64,000 bases of DNA from Aquatica leii. Taxonomy: Eukaryota; Arthropoda; Insecta; Coleoptera; Lampyridae. Location: assembly GCA_035610365.1 (NCBI GenBank), contig CM069432.1, positions 264,799,177 through 264,863,176 on the forward strand, given 5' to 3'. Positions 48,401-56,658 of this stretch are shown piece by piece. The first letter of the stretch is position 1. Every line of letters begins with the position of its first letter. The notes beneath the pieces are model-generated. The model was not told the origin of the DNA, did no database searches, and saw nothing but the letters and a program-made list of their open reading frames with translations. A program made the position numbers and the translations under genes.

Positions 48401-50903
48401 CGGCACGATAAGAAGAAGAGGGAAGGAGGGGGTTTGTCATGCCAGCATCAGCTGGCGATGTAGGAACATTTGGGCACTACTAGAAATCTACAATTTGTCT
48501 AACAAGTGCCTTTGCGATGTCTCTGAGAGTCTAATCCGCCGAGTTGTTCACGAAGACCGTCCTACGTTATGTGCGAAGGACAATCTCAGGAACAGAGATT
48601 TATTCGAGGAAAACGTGTTTTGAACAAGCTTAAGCACCTATTCATTCCCAACCTGACAAAAAAAATTCAACCAAGACCAAAAAATCATTTGGAGGAAGTT
48701 GGTTATGCTCACATCCTACAGAGTTTCTCCGTGTTATGCACACGAGTTTTCCAGCAACTGTCTTGGTTTGAGTAGTTATGAGCAACGAAGGACATGTTAT
48801 ATCACCCCTTTTCTTTCGTCATGGTTAGGGATGAATGCTGTCGCCTACATTGCTGTTCTAGAAACAGTTTTGAAACTCTGGATTGATAGTGTACGTTGGG
48901 ACAGACCATACATATTCCAACAAGACTTCACACAAAGCCGCGACGACCCAAGATTGGGTAACCGAAAGTTTCAGTGACCACATTAATCCAAACTCATGGG
49001 CAGCTAGCTCCCCACACTTGAATCTGGATTATTACGTATGAGGCATAAGTTGAGCGGGAGATCTCATAATACTATTTCATCGCTCAAGGATGCTATAACA
49101 ACAACAATAATCAAGATGAACACCCTGTATAGTTTTCTTAAATAGTTCCTGAGATATCTACAAGATGGCAAAAATATAAAAAAACTTATTGACAAAAAAA
49201 TATTTTGTAAACATGAAAAATTAGCAACAGTGCAGCCCATTACTGAATTATCACCCACCTGGTCTAAAATATCGCCTAGGATACAGAATTCGCTACGGAG
49301 AACACTGGGCACGCAAAGCTCGACGCGGTTCTCGTGTACCCCCAGTTCCTGTCTTTTACACATTTCCTCATGTCACTTTGATTATTTGCGTTACAAATTG
49401 AACAAAGCCAGTCCTCTTCTTTTTTTTGTTCTGACCTGTGGTTGATGCTTTGGAATAAACAGTTTTCTGACTTAGCTTTGGAAGAAGCAGAAAATATGCT
49501 TTTTAAGTATCTATGTCTTGTAATGGTGACTTTTTTTGGATGGCTTAGCTTGTTTGTCTGTTCGAAGTGCTTGTAGTAGGTTCGGCATCAAGCTAATCAG
49601 CAGATTTGAGAACGATTCGGTTTAGAAGCTGTTTTGTTTTCTTATTTATGATTTAATACGTTAAGCGCCACCATATAATTTTTCTTCCTCGGGACTAAAA
49701 TGAAAGTATTCAATTGTATCTGTTTAAATACAGGTGCCTAAATGATCAACACCACTTGTATCCAAACGGATACAAATGGCGCTTAATGTGTTAACCGAAT
49801 ATCTACGTCATCAGACCACTCTGTCTCTATTGGTCAGTAAAAATGGTAAATATGCACCCTCTGGAATAGTTGCTGGCTGGAAGAGACCATAATCTTATAA
49901 AACAACGCCATTAGTGCGGGATTTACCGGTATCTAATGCAGATTTTATCAAATATTTACGATTGGTTACTAAGCGGGGTTTCCATATTGGTGACTGAAAA
50001 TTCCTAGCTTAGGCGGGTGATTTGAAACCGGCCGATATTTCGGACTGGGCGATATAACTCTTAAGACACCTTAATAGATTTGATAATAAGCATCTGCTGT
50101 GATTTTTAAAAAAACATTAATTTTGGCTGTTATAATTTTGTCAGATGTTAGAGTCCGTGTTACATAAAAATACGACTGCCAATCATAATATGTAGTTCTG
50201 TTCAACATTTATATAAGTGGGCTTCACACTTTGTGCACTTTTAACCTAATGAATAGAAATAAAAAGTGGCGCAAGGCACGTCTTAATAATAGTGATGACT
50301 ATTTTTAGGGGTCGTCTTACAGATTCCTATTGTTCCTTGTTCGTCGCGTGGTATGAAAAAGAAATAAACGAATAGAAAAAAATCTACATTTATATATTTT
50401 ATATTTGCTTTTGTGTCTACATACATAATATAAGAAACAGTGCACCACTGACAATCTGTATGAATGGGCGGAGCTACAAATACGATCGTGTTTTTACATG
50501 AGACGAACTATAGTAAAAATATTTTATTTTCTTACCATAAAATTAAGCAATTTTAGTTATATATTTGAATTAAATGTGTTTATGTTATGTAAGTAGAAAG
50601 AGATTTTGATACGATATTAACGAACGTCTTAATTTAGGTATCGACGTCCAAGCGGTCAACGTTGTGATCAACTTCGACTTTCCAAAAATGGCAGAAACAT
50701 ATCTACATCGCATAGGTCGATCGGGCAGATTTGGTCATTTGGGTATTGCGATCAACCTGATAACGTACGACGACAGATTCGCCTTGCACCGTATAGAGCA
50801 AGAGTTGGGGACCGAAATCAAGCCAATTCCGAAAATGATCGATCCATCTCTGTATGTCGCCAATTCGGAAGACGAACTTTTAGAAGATACCAACAACAAG
50901 TAA
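24352..50903 (+). CDS. me31B: DEAD-box RNA helicase, Me31B/DDX6 type (whole gene span, six coding exons)
   Basis: Exons 24352-24407, 24456-24531, 24698-24866, 24917-25473, 25527-25722 and 50638-50903 sum to 1320 bases, giving 439 residues plus stop with matching phases. That is close to the 459 residues of Drosophila Me31B. All DEAD-box motifs are present: Q motif (PSPIQ), [43 protein letters not shown] and [10 protein letters not shown]. The family acts in cytoplasmic mRNP granules and P bodies as a translation repressor and decapping activator with EDC3, Pat1, LSM14-type proteins and CCR4-NOT (established for the family). The start is the first of two tandem ATGs after stops. The last intron, 24,915 bp, is packed with transposons. 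Very confident identification. Confidence 0.95.
24456..24531 (+). CDS. me31B: me31B exon 2
   Basis: Acceptor TTACAG at 24450-24455. Encodes the conserved [15 protein letters not shown] linker. Donor GTGAGT at 24532, phase 0. The 48-bp intron before it is very short. Confidence 0.9.
24698..24866 (+). CDS. me31B: me31B exon 3
   Basis: Acceptor GACAG at 24693-24697. Encodes [19 protein letters not shown], the Q motif region ([11 protein letters not shown]) and the first part of the Walker A loop, ending within GTG|K at phase 1 before GTACGA. Confidence 0.95.
24917..25473 (+). CDS. me31B: me31B exon 4
   Basis: Acceptor TTAG at 24913-24916 after a 50-bp intron. Encodes the rest of RecA domain 1: [54 protein letters not shown], and the hinge into domain 2 ([16 protein letters not shown]). 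Donor GTATTT at 25474. Confidence 0.97.
25527..25722 (+). CDS. me31B: me31B exon 5
   Basis: Acceptor TTTTAG at 25521-25526. Encodes the core of RecA domain 2: [39 protein letters not shown] and VCSDLFTRG. Donor GTGAGT at 25723, phase 1, opens the 24.9-kb intron. Confidence 0.97.
25723..26338 (+). other. Start of the large me31B intron, no element seen
   Basis: AT-rich, non-coding, up to the TA before the mariner-superfamily element. Confidence 0.55.
26779..28909 (-). pseudogene. Gypsy RT, RNase H and integrase
   Basis: [15 protein letters not shown] (motif A Asp intact), [25 protein letters not shown] (active site), [10 protein letters not shown]. RNase [19 protein letters not shown] at about 28141 replaces a sense codon right after RYHSYEL, then the same frame continues ([17 protein letters not shown]). 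Integrase: H-x-H zinc site ([14 protein letters not shown]...CLKC), DDE core ([29 protein letters not shown]) and a chromodomain-free C-terminus. Only one nonsense codon is visible here; with the RT deletion next door the element cannot be autonomous. Confidence 0.85.
28905..30671 (-). pseudogene. Gypsy gag, protease and start of RT
   Basis: The N-terminal gag ([18 protein letters not shown]) ends in a frame change near 30375. The second frame (30316 down) has the gag body, then two CCHC zinc knuckles ([14 protein letters not shown] and [14 protein letters not shown]), an aspartic protease with [11 protein letters not shown] and LLGRNF, and the RT lead-in ([19 protein letters not shown]). At about 28920-28945 roughly 14 conserved RT codons are replaced by an A-rich tract (reads KKKRKK) and the frame breaks before [13 protein letters not shown]. 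Confidence 0.85.
31311..32291 (+). pseudogene. Mariner-superfamily transposase, broken
   Basis: The N-terminal helix-turn-helix of the DUF4817 kind ([18 protein letters not shown]) is followed by a stop at about 31539 and a one-base frame change. Then [13 protein letters not shown], first catalytic Asp in [12 protein letters not shown], and [16 protein letters not shown]. Around the second catalytic position the family's DG before CPAHYS is gone (reads MWYCPAHYS). The third Asp is in [15 protein letters not shown]. At least three frame or stop lesions. The catalytic Asp loss makes it dead even if frames were sound. Confidence 0.8.
32786..33089 (+). other. Intron spacer between two transposons
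   Basis: AT-rich, non-coding, ending in an AT dinucleotide run that supplied the TA target for the next element. Confidence 0.5.
33090..34434 (+). mobile_element. Tc1-like element, complete ends
   Basis: TA-flanked. The left end CACTGGATCTCAAATAAAAT and the reverse complement of the right end CACTAAGTTTCAAATAAAAT give TIRs of about 27 bp or more, and the 1345-bp length is that of a full Tc1 element. The transposase is on the + strand. Confidence 0.85.
33308..34296 (+). pseudogene. Tc1 transposase with stops and frame change
   Basis: Paired helix-turn-helix start ([35 protein letters not shown]), the linker [14 protein letters not shown], and [23 protein letters not shown]. The first catalytic region ([12 protein letters not shown]) is out of frame and altered from the usual FSDESRF. 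A TGA at about 33875 sits at the position of a conserved Trp. The third part is in order: [12 protein letters not shown] (second Asp), [18 protein letters not shown] (third acidic residue is Glu, DD34E type) and [16 protein letters not shown] near the end. Confidence 0.85.
34493..35839 (-). mobile_element. hAT element with 8-bp target duplication
   Basis: The ends CAGTGTCGG (left) and reverse-complement CAGTAGCGG (right) fit hAT termini. The 8-bp flanks are ATTCACAC (34485-34492) and ATTCAGAC (35840-35847), seven of eight matching. The minus strand carries the transposase C-terminus. At 1347 bp it is an internally deleted copy. Confidence 0.75.
34787..35250 (-). pseudogene. hAT transposase C-terminal dimerisation domain
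   Basis: The open frame from 35176 down, with an open lead-in to about 35250 ([19 protein letters not shown]), ends in the hAT dimerisation signature: [33 protein letters not shown]. This resembles the ZMYM1-like hAT group. The N-terminal BED finger and catalytic core are absent or unrecognisable upstream to 35590. Confidence 0.8.
35968..37420 (-). pseudogene. Copia-type pol remnant
   Basis: Minus strand, 5' to 3': the lead-in to RT with [16 protein letters not shown] and IIGSKWVY, then [30 protein letters not shown], the RT active-site region reading YVHDMIIA instead of [25 protein letters not shown], and RNase H ([19 protein letters not shown], then [12 protein letters not shown]). Several stops and frame changes. 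LTRs were not found. Copia RT is known by the YVDDM motif and the ADSDWAGD RNase H start; the catalytic Asp to His change shows loss of function. Confidence 0.85.
37545..38290 (+). pseudogene. Mariner-superfamily transposase relic
   Basis: Helix-turn-helix segment [20 protein letters not shown], then in another frame [19 protein letters not shown]. The DDE core fragment [20 protein letters not shown] and the degraded second Asp block [19 protein letters not shown] follow, also in shifted frames. No inverted ends identified. It resembles the element type at 31.3 kb but is more decayed. Confidence 0.7.
38291..38990 (+). other. Intron, nothing recognised
   Basis: AT-rich, non-coding. It may include the 3' part of the preceding mariner relic. 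Confidence 0.45.
39000..39955 (+). pseudogene. Relic of an uncharacterised repeat-associated protein, with internal tandem duplication
   Basis: Disconnected frames read as one decayed protein: [15 protein letters not shown] and TRWTLGM near 39055, then [13 protein letters not shown]-like [20 protein letters not shown] near 39310, KFKKEE, then [12 protein letters not shown] twice (39409 and 39559), [30 protein letters not shown], and finally [12 protein letters not shown] and VVFDGYP near 39800-39930. I have the impression this matches a multi-copy uncharacterised protein family of invertebrate genomes whose end looks PIN-nuclease-like, but I cannot verify that here. Function unknown. Confidence 0.45.
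39956..43675 (+). other. Long intron stretch, no convincing element
   Basis: About 3.7 kb. T-rich at 40080-40400, otherwise AT-rich with short GC patches at 41460-41560 and 42200-42480. No terminal repeats or clear coding remnants. A 72-codon Lys/Glu-rich minus-strand frame at 40144-40362 is treated as unsupported. Confidence 0.5.
43680..44785 (+). pseudogene. Non-LTR retrotransposon RT remnant
   Basis: Begins with [19 protein letters not shown] and [11 protein letters not shown] (RT entry). After many stops there is one clean frame from 44160: [47 protein letters not shown] (RT active site YADD), then the tail [23 protein letters not shown] and [18 protein letters not shown]. The WLGHVWR...GRPR...W end is common to several insect LINE groups, so the clade is left open. 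The 5' endonuclease is absent. Confidence 0.8.
44786..46560 (+). other. Intron stretch with a short duplication and a possible spliced relic
   Basis: A 110-bp duplication shows as TTTTGAGGTTGCTGAACACG near 44841 and TTTTGAGGTCGCTGAACACG near 44951. Minus-strand sequence at about 45560-45120 has an intron-like gap with good splice sites and an acidic tail ([11 protein letters not shown]). Otherwise nothing recognised. Confidence 0.45.
46568..48425 (+). pseudogene. RTE-type LINE, RT and C-terminus, lightly broken
   Basis: The first frame has the pre-RT segment ([30 protein letters not shown]) and [14 protein letters not shown]. It shifts near 46990 into [61 protein letters not shown] (motif A Asp), [16 protein letters not shown] and [11 protein letters not shown] (active site). 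A further break occurs near 47855 (TYKYLG-like end), then the tail [43 protein letters not shown]. It ends in a GATAAGAAGAAG tail at about 48410. The endonuclease is missing, so it is 5'-truncated. Only two frame breaks, so relatively young. Confidence 0.85.
48560..49120 (+). pseudogene. Mariner-superfamily transposase relic
   Basis: In shifted frames: a helix-turn-helix-like segment ([18 protein letters not shown]), then [19 protein letters not shown] and [13 protein letters not shown], the decayed form of the FQQD second-Asp block, a broken PDL region (PTLESGLL), and ISSLKDAI near the end. The order fits IS630/mariner transposases. It begins directly after the RTE tail, suggesting the RTE copy inserted near or into it. 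Confidence 0.65.
49121..49652 (+). other. Intron, nothing recognised
   Basis: AT-rich, non-coding stretch before the TTAA MITE. Confidence 0.5.
49653..49794. mobile_element. 142-bp piggyBac-like MITE, TTAA-flanked
   Basis: TTAA at 49653-49656 and 49791-49794. The inverted ends TTAATACGTTAAGCGCCA and reverse-complement TTAACACATTAAGCGCCA match at 16 of 18. The interior is non-coding with a small perfect palindrome near the right end (TTGTATCC / GGATACAA). TTAA target plus these ends is the piggyBac pattern. Confidence 0.7.
49795..50637 (+). other. End of the large me31B intron
   Basis: AT-rich, non-coding, ending in the acceptor AATTTAG at 50631-50637. Confidence 0.6.
50638..50903 (+). CDS. 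me31B: me31B exon 6 (terminal)
   Basis: Completes Gly of FTRGID across the intron, then [20 protein letters not shown], motif [47 protein letters not shown] and a short acidic end [11 protein letters not shown] at 50901-50903. Confidence 0.97.
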
Positions 50904-52320
50904 TGTTGTGATTATGTAACGGATTACCACGATTTGTGATCTAAAAGACAATTAATGAAAAAAAGGAAGTTCTGTAAATAGTAGCGCTCAATTTCCACGT
51001 ATAAAACTTTAATTTCTCTTTATAACTTACAAAAAAGGATGAAGTTTTTGTTAAATTTTTTATACAGAGATTTATATCTAGAAATCATAAGCAAAATTCT
51101 AGGATTGACGTTTTGATCGATCGCTGTTATTTTGTACACGTTAAGAGGTTTTGCTCTTTAGAATCATCTTTTGCAACTTGTTTATTACAGTACACCGAGC
51201 TCTTTGAGCGTTATTACCCAGAATCTCCTTTGGTGTACTGTGATCAATAAGTAATTTGAACAAAACCTCGACTATTCGCTGATATTTTTTATGTTTTTGG
51301 TAAAACGAATGAAAACTGATGAACTTATTTATATAAACAAGAGTGATAAACTTTAATTTAAATCTATTATGGTGACTTGTGCGGAGAAATGGACTCCTTA
51401 AGTTAAGTTCAACGACTGATTGTGAAGAAACGGTGATATGTTACAAATGAAAGAAAGCAATGTACTATTCGTACCTTAAAATAAGGAGATTCTTTAATCG
51501 GTTTTGTATTTGCGGCCGCAAACTGATTATCTTTTTTGTTCTGATTAAATTGGCTGTGTTTATGTAGAACGTCGATCGGTTAACGTTTGTATTCACATTT
51601 CATCCAGCTCTAGAGTATTTTTTTATTATATAAACTTTGACCGATCGATCGATACATTTCAAAATAGCGCAAACATTTAACGTTTGGCACGGGGATTTTA
51701 GAAATTCGATTTTTTTTATATAAATGTTGGCGCTATTTATTTTTGTTCGGTTCATGCTAAATTTGACGTAACTTTTTCGGATGCGTGTTTTTAATGACGA
51801 CGGGTTGGGGGGGAGAAGGATTTAACACGTTACTAAATTTAAGTGGAGGTTTTATGTATCGCGGGGGTCGTCTGTGTACTGGTACATAGACAGCGTGTTA
51901 AACGTACGGACAAAATTGTATGTTGTTTACAAGCTTTATTTTTCCATAGTTGGTTTTGGTTTTTTTTTATGTATGAAATTTGGTAACTTTTTTTGTATAC
52001 AAACAACATGCAATATTTTGCAGAAAAAATTTTAAAAAAGTGAAGAGATTTCAAATTCGAATGAATTTCTCATGTTCGTTTAATTTATATGATTGTGATA
52101 TGAATTGGCCTAACCATCTTTTTTGTTTTAATTTGTAGTAAAACTGCAATTTTACAAACTGAAATTTTAACTTTATTGCCATGTAATTATTTCTTGTTAA
52201 ACAATGATTTTTGAAATATACCTCTCTCTTCGCAATTCATTTTGTTTTAAATTAGTAGCGCTAAAATGAAGCAGGATAAATACGGAGCCGTTTATCGACT
52301 AATGTAAGTGGAAGGACGGT
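50904..52320 (+). other. me31B 3' UTR and downstream flank
   Basis: No coding content. No perfect AATAAA lies in the first kilobase; variants AATAAG occur near 51247 and 51476. The 3' end of the transcript cannot be fixed from sequence alone. Confidence 0.5.
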
Positions 52321-52329
52321 ACGATACGG

Positions 52330-52379
52330 ATTCTTCCTTCTCCCAAGGACAAATTTTTTACATTTTTATTGCGAGGTGT
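52330..52379 (+). pseudogene. Penelope-like fragment, left of the Gypsy insertion
   Basis: Reads ILPSPKDKFFTFLLRGV, the same lead-in as the Penelope fragment at 1190-1260, and stops at the Gypsy LTR after GGTGT. Continues at 58402. Confidence 0.7.
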
Positions 52380-52530
52380 TGTAACGAACCGTTACTTAAA
52401 TTAAGTTGGGTTAAAATATAGAACGTTATGTTTGATTTATTTTGTTTTGTTATTTAGGACCGTTGTTTAATTATTATTAGTAAGAATTTTATTTTATTAA
52501 TTAAGTTTCCGTACCCGTGTAAATAAATAG
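52380..52530 (+). repeat. 5' LTR, truncated
   Basis: Matches the first about 150 bp of the 3' LTR up to GTGTAAATAAATA, then switches to gag-proximal sequence (GGAACAGCTG). About 960 bp of LTR are missing. Confidence 0.8.
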
Positions 52531-52563
52531 GAACAGCTGAAGGAAGAAAATTCTAAATTTGGA

Positions 52564-53583
52564 TTGAAGACCGCTGGCACTGTTGATGAAATGCGCCGAG
52601 ACTTAGTAAGCTTCTTCCGGTATGGAAAACCGCCGCAACCGACCTCCGTCACGCCAAAGCCAATGAACACCGCCGAGACCGCTAGCCAACCAACACCGAG
52701 TCCGTCAAGCCGTCGTAGTTTGCTAGAACAGGCAAAGATCCATAAGTGGAAGCTCAGCTTCAATGGTAAGTCGGATCCAGTGACCTTTCTCGAGCGGCTA
52801 GACGAAGCTTGCGAGCAGCATGGTCTCACCCAGGACTTACTACTGCCGGCGTTACCAGAGATTCTCACCGACAATGCATTGTTATGGTACCGTAACACTA
52901 AGAAGAATTGGAGTTGTTGGACGGACTTTATCCGAGATTTCCAAATATTTTTCTTGCCAGCTGACTACCGGATTAATCTCGAAGCAGAGATTAGCAGAAG
53001 ACTTCAACGTAAAGGGGAATCAGGGATGGATTACCTAACTGCCCTTCAGACATTGATTCGACGACATGGCACTCTTACGGAGGAACAAGAAATGTATTGG
53101 CTGCATCGAAATCTACTTCCGGAATACCGTTTATACATCCGCAGGTCTGATTTTAAGGATATAACCGAGTTCATGAGCTGCATCAAAGAGTTTGAGCTCA
53201 TCAGGCAAGGCGAAACTCCGACGATCACCAAAAAGGAGACAGTACCTCCGCGTCTTTCGGGAAAGTGGGAAACCGCCCACCCCCGACCCAATACCATTCC
53301 ACCTCCCAGAACGGAGACACCGGTGCGACCAAACCACGTTCGTATTCCCGTAGAAGCCGCTGACCTGTGTTGGAAGTGCGGACAAACCGGCCACTACCGA
53401 CGATATTGCCGCAATCCGCCCATTCTGTTTTGTTCCGCGTGTGGTAAACAAGGCGTATTCTCCAAAGACTGTACTTGCAGAAGTGCGGGAAACGACCGGG
53501 GAGCTCAGCAACAGGAAGGTCTGCGACGCTCCGGAAAACCAGGACCTTCCAGACCAAGGATAACCGGCCATACCTCACCGTAA
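52564..53583 (+). CDS. Gypsy gag with zinc knuckles
   Basis: Open frame with first ATG at 52591. The capsid-like part has KWKLSFNGKSDPVTFLERLD, WYRNTKKNW, and EEQEMYWLHRNLLPEYRLYI. C-terminal nucleocapsid: CWKCGQTGHYRRYC is a canonical CX2CX4HX4C. The second copy, CSACGKQGVFSKDC, has Val in place of His. It is followed by a basic, Arg/Ser-rich tail. It overlaps the pol frame by about 109 bp (53475-53583), so pol would need a -1 shift. No stop or break inside. Confidence 0.9.
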   Translation: MKTAGTVDEMRRDLVSFFRYGKPPQPTSVTPKPMNTAETASQPTPSPSSRRSLLEQAKIHKWKLSFNGKSDPVTFLERLDEACEQHGLTQDLLLPALPEILTDNALLWYRNTKKNWSCWTDFIRDFQIFFLPADYRINLEAEISRRLQRKGESGMDYLTALQTLIRRHGTLTEEQEMYWLHRNLLPEYRLYIRRSDFKDITEFMSCIKEFELIRQGETPTITKKETVPPRLSGKWETAHPRPNTIPPPRTETPVRPNHVRIPVEAADLCWKCGQTGHYRRYCRNPPILFCSACGKQGVFSKDCTCRSAGNDRGAQQQEGLRRSGKPGPSRPRITGHTSP

Positions 53584-56500
53584 AGATCGAAAACCACCCG
53601 ATCTGCGCCCTAGTGGACACCGGAGCCGTCTCATCTTTCCTGGGCCCCATACCGTTAGCTATCTGTGCTAGCCTGGGGGTGAGAACGCAAACCGTAACCG
53701 ATCGATCCGCTAGAGTGATAAATGGAACCGAGGTCCCAATTTCCGAAGTTGTTACCGCTAGGATCTCAATAGAAGACCGGGAAAGCCAACACACGTTCAA
53801 CGCGTTACCGGACATGACCTACGAATGTATTCTGGGAATGGATTTTCTCCATACCATGAATTTCCACATGAACTTCCAGACGGGACTTATCTTCTTGGGT
53901 AATCGATGTATATCCGGCAAAACCAAGAAACCAGAACAGGCCATGGTGACATCAATGGTGGATAGCTTGGAGGCCGCTAATGAAAAGCGAATGCAAGATT
54001 TCTTGAGTGAGGAGTTACCGGATCTGCAAGCGCTGAGTGGACTCACCCGTCGAGTAGAGCACCACATCCGCCTCCGCGATCGACAACCGATTAAACAACG
54101 TCACCGCCCGATCAACCCGAAGATGCGAGAGATAGTCAACGCCGAAATTGACCGCATGCTCGCCCAGGGGGTAATCGAAGCAAGCCATAGTCCTTGGAGT
54201 TCACCAATCGTGATGGTACGGAAAACCGACGGAAGTGCCCGTTTCTGCATAGATTTCCGCAAAGTCAATGACGTCACCGAAAAGGATGCTTACCCGCTCC
54301 CGCATATTCATGGCATCCTGGACCAGTTGCGAGAAGCCAATTACTTCTCGAGCCTCGGCTTAAAAGAAGGATACTGGCAGATACCGCTGTCCGCCGAAAG
54401 TAAACCAGTAACCACTTTCACCGTACCGGGTCGAGGCCTATTCCAGTTTCGAGTAATGCCTTTTGGTCTTCACTCCGCTCCGGCCACCTTTCAACGCCTA
54501 CTCGATACCGTCATAGGACCTGAATTGGAAGGCAAAGCATTTGCTTATCTCGACGACATCATTGTTCTAGGGAAAACTTTCGATGAACATTTGCAGAACC
54601 TGAAGTTGGTGTTCAACCGTCTCAAGGCCGTAAACCTAAAATTAAACCCGGAGAAGTGCCAGTTCGGACGTAAATCACTAAAGTATCTAGGACACCTGGT
54701 TAGTGCAGAAGGAGTCCGGACCGATCCAGAGAAAGTAGAAGCCATCTTGCAAATTCCGACCCCCACCACCCTTAAGAAGCTCCGTCAGTTCCTAGGAGTA
54801 GCCTTGTGGTACCGTCGATTTATACCGTCCTTTTCTACCACCGCGGCTCCGTTAACCAAGCTCCTACGGAAAAAGCAATCTTGGAAGTGGGGTACCGAGC
54901 AAGACGACGCTTTCGCGCTCCTCAAGCAACAACTAACCGAATCTCCCGTGTTGACTTGTCCGGATTTTAGAAGACCGTTTATTCTGCAAACCGACGCATC
55001 TGACTACGGGCTTGGGGCAGCTTTGATACAAAACCATTCCAACGGCGACCTCGTAATAGCCTACGCTAGCCGCACGCTGACAGCCCCGGAGAAAAACTAC
55101 TCCGTTACCGAGAAGGAGTGTTTGGCGATTGTATGGGGTATCGAGAAGATGAGGCCGTACTTAGAAGGTTACCACTTCACCGTCATAACGGATCATCAAT
55201 CGCTGCGCTGGCTTCACTCAATTCGAAGTCCAAGTGGTCGCATCGCCCGCTGGAGTATCTTCTTGCAACAATTCGATTTCGAGATCAAGTACCGGAAGGG
55301 CATTCTGAATAAAATAGCAGACACCCTATCTCGAGAACCGTTGCCAGGACCCATTGATACTTTAGCTGCTGTTGAATCTGGGGGTTGCAAATGGTATGAA
55401 CGGCTGGTTGACACCGTCCAAACGAATCCACAAGGGGTACCCGACTACACCGTGCGCGATGGAAATTTGTACCGACACCTCGTGCCTTTGAAAAAAGCTA
55501 TTAAAGAGGACCTAACCGAACCTTGGAAGCTCTGCGTACCGACCCCACTCCGATCACGAGTGTTAGCGGAGAACCATGATCTCCCTACCGCTGGCCACAC
55601 CGGGATAGCCAAAACGACCGCCCGTATTGCTGAGAGATATTATTGGCCAGGCATGTACCGCGACATCGCAAGGTATGTCCGCAGTTGTCAGACCTGTCAA
55701 CGGTATAAGGTAGAAAGTCAGAACCCCGCGGGATACATGCGACCTTCCCGCAACTGTGAACCCTGGGACACCGTTAGCATCGACTTGATCGGTCCTCTAC
55801 CCAGGTCAAAGAAAGGTTGTTCCTTTGCCGTGGTCTTCTTGGACCGGTTTACCAAATGGGTGTGTTGCCGTCCGCTCCGTAATGCCACTGCCGCCCATAT
55901 TGTCACCGCCTTCTACGAAGAGATCGTTACCAAATTTGGAACACCTCGTACCCTCATCACCGATAATGGGACGCAGTTCACTAGTCTCGCGTTCCGGCAA
56001 TTACTTCGCGAGTTTGGAATCCAACACCGATTGACTCCCCCGTATACTCCGCAAGCCAATCCCGTTGAAAGAGCCAACCGTACGTTAAAAACCGTCATTG
56101 CTCAGTACTGCGAAACCGATCAGCGCACTTGGGATCGCCACCTTCCCGATGCGGTTATGGCTCTGAATACCGCTCAACACGAATCCACGGGGTTTACACC
56201 GGCGTTCCTCAACTTTGGACGCGAATTAGTGCTTCCGGCAGCTACACCGCGAAGTAGAGCCTATTGAACAGGATGGCACCGGCCATTCTACCGACGTTCC
56301 GCTCCGTTATCTTAGCCGCTTGCAACAACTGCAAGAAATTTTTCCCGTGGTCCGCGACACTCTCACGAAAGCGTTCGCCAAGCAAAGCAAGCATTATAAT
56401 CTGAGGCGACGTCCGTGGCGATGCTACGTTGGTGACCAAGTGTGGAAGCGCGAGTATCCTCAATCTTCCGCTGTTGAAGGATACGCTGCCAAACTCGCCC

Positions 56501-56655
56501 CTAAGTATGCGGGTCCCTTTACCGTCACTAAAGTCTTATCCCCGGTGGTATACCGTCTCCGAGATGAGCAAGGCACCGTACATCCTTCCGTCCACGTTAA
56601 GGATCTTAAACCGTATCGGCCTAGAGTAACCGAGACACTTTTACTTACAGACTAA
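53475..56655 (+). pseudogene. Gypsy pol: protease, RT, RNase H, integrase
   Basis: One open frame to 56267: protease CALVDTGAVSSFLG and CILGMDFL; RT FCIDFRKVNDVTEKDAYPLP, VMPFGLHSAPATFQ, FAYLDDIIVL; RNase H TDASDYGLGAALIQ, ITDHQSLRWLHS; integrase zinc site (HDLPTAGHTGIAKT...CQTCQ) and core IDLIGPLP, TDNGTQFTS, NPVERANRTLK. In RT motif A the usual SLDLKSGYWQ reads SLGLKEGYWQ, so a catalytic Asp is Gly. Near 56250 a frame change moves the integrase C-terminus (LSRLQQLQEIFPVV, APKYAGPFTV, VHVKDLKPYRPR) to another frame ending at 56655. The Asp loss and frame break make it inactive. Confidence 0.9.
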
Positions 56656-56658
56656 AAC

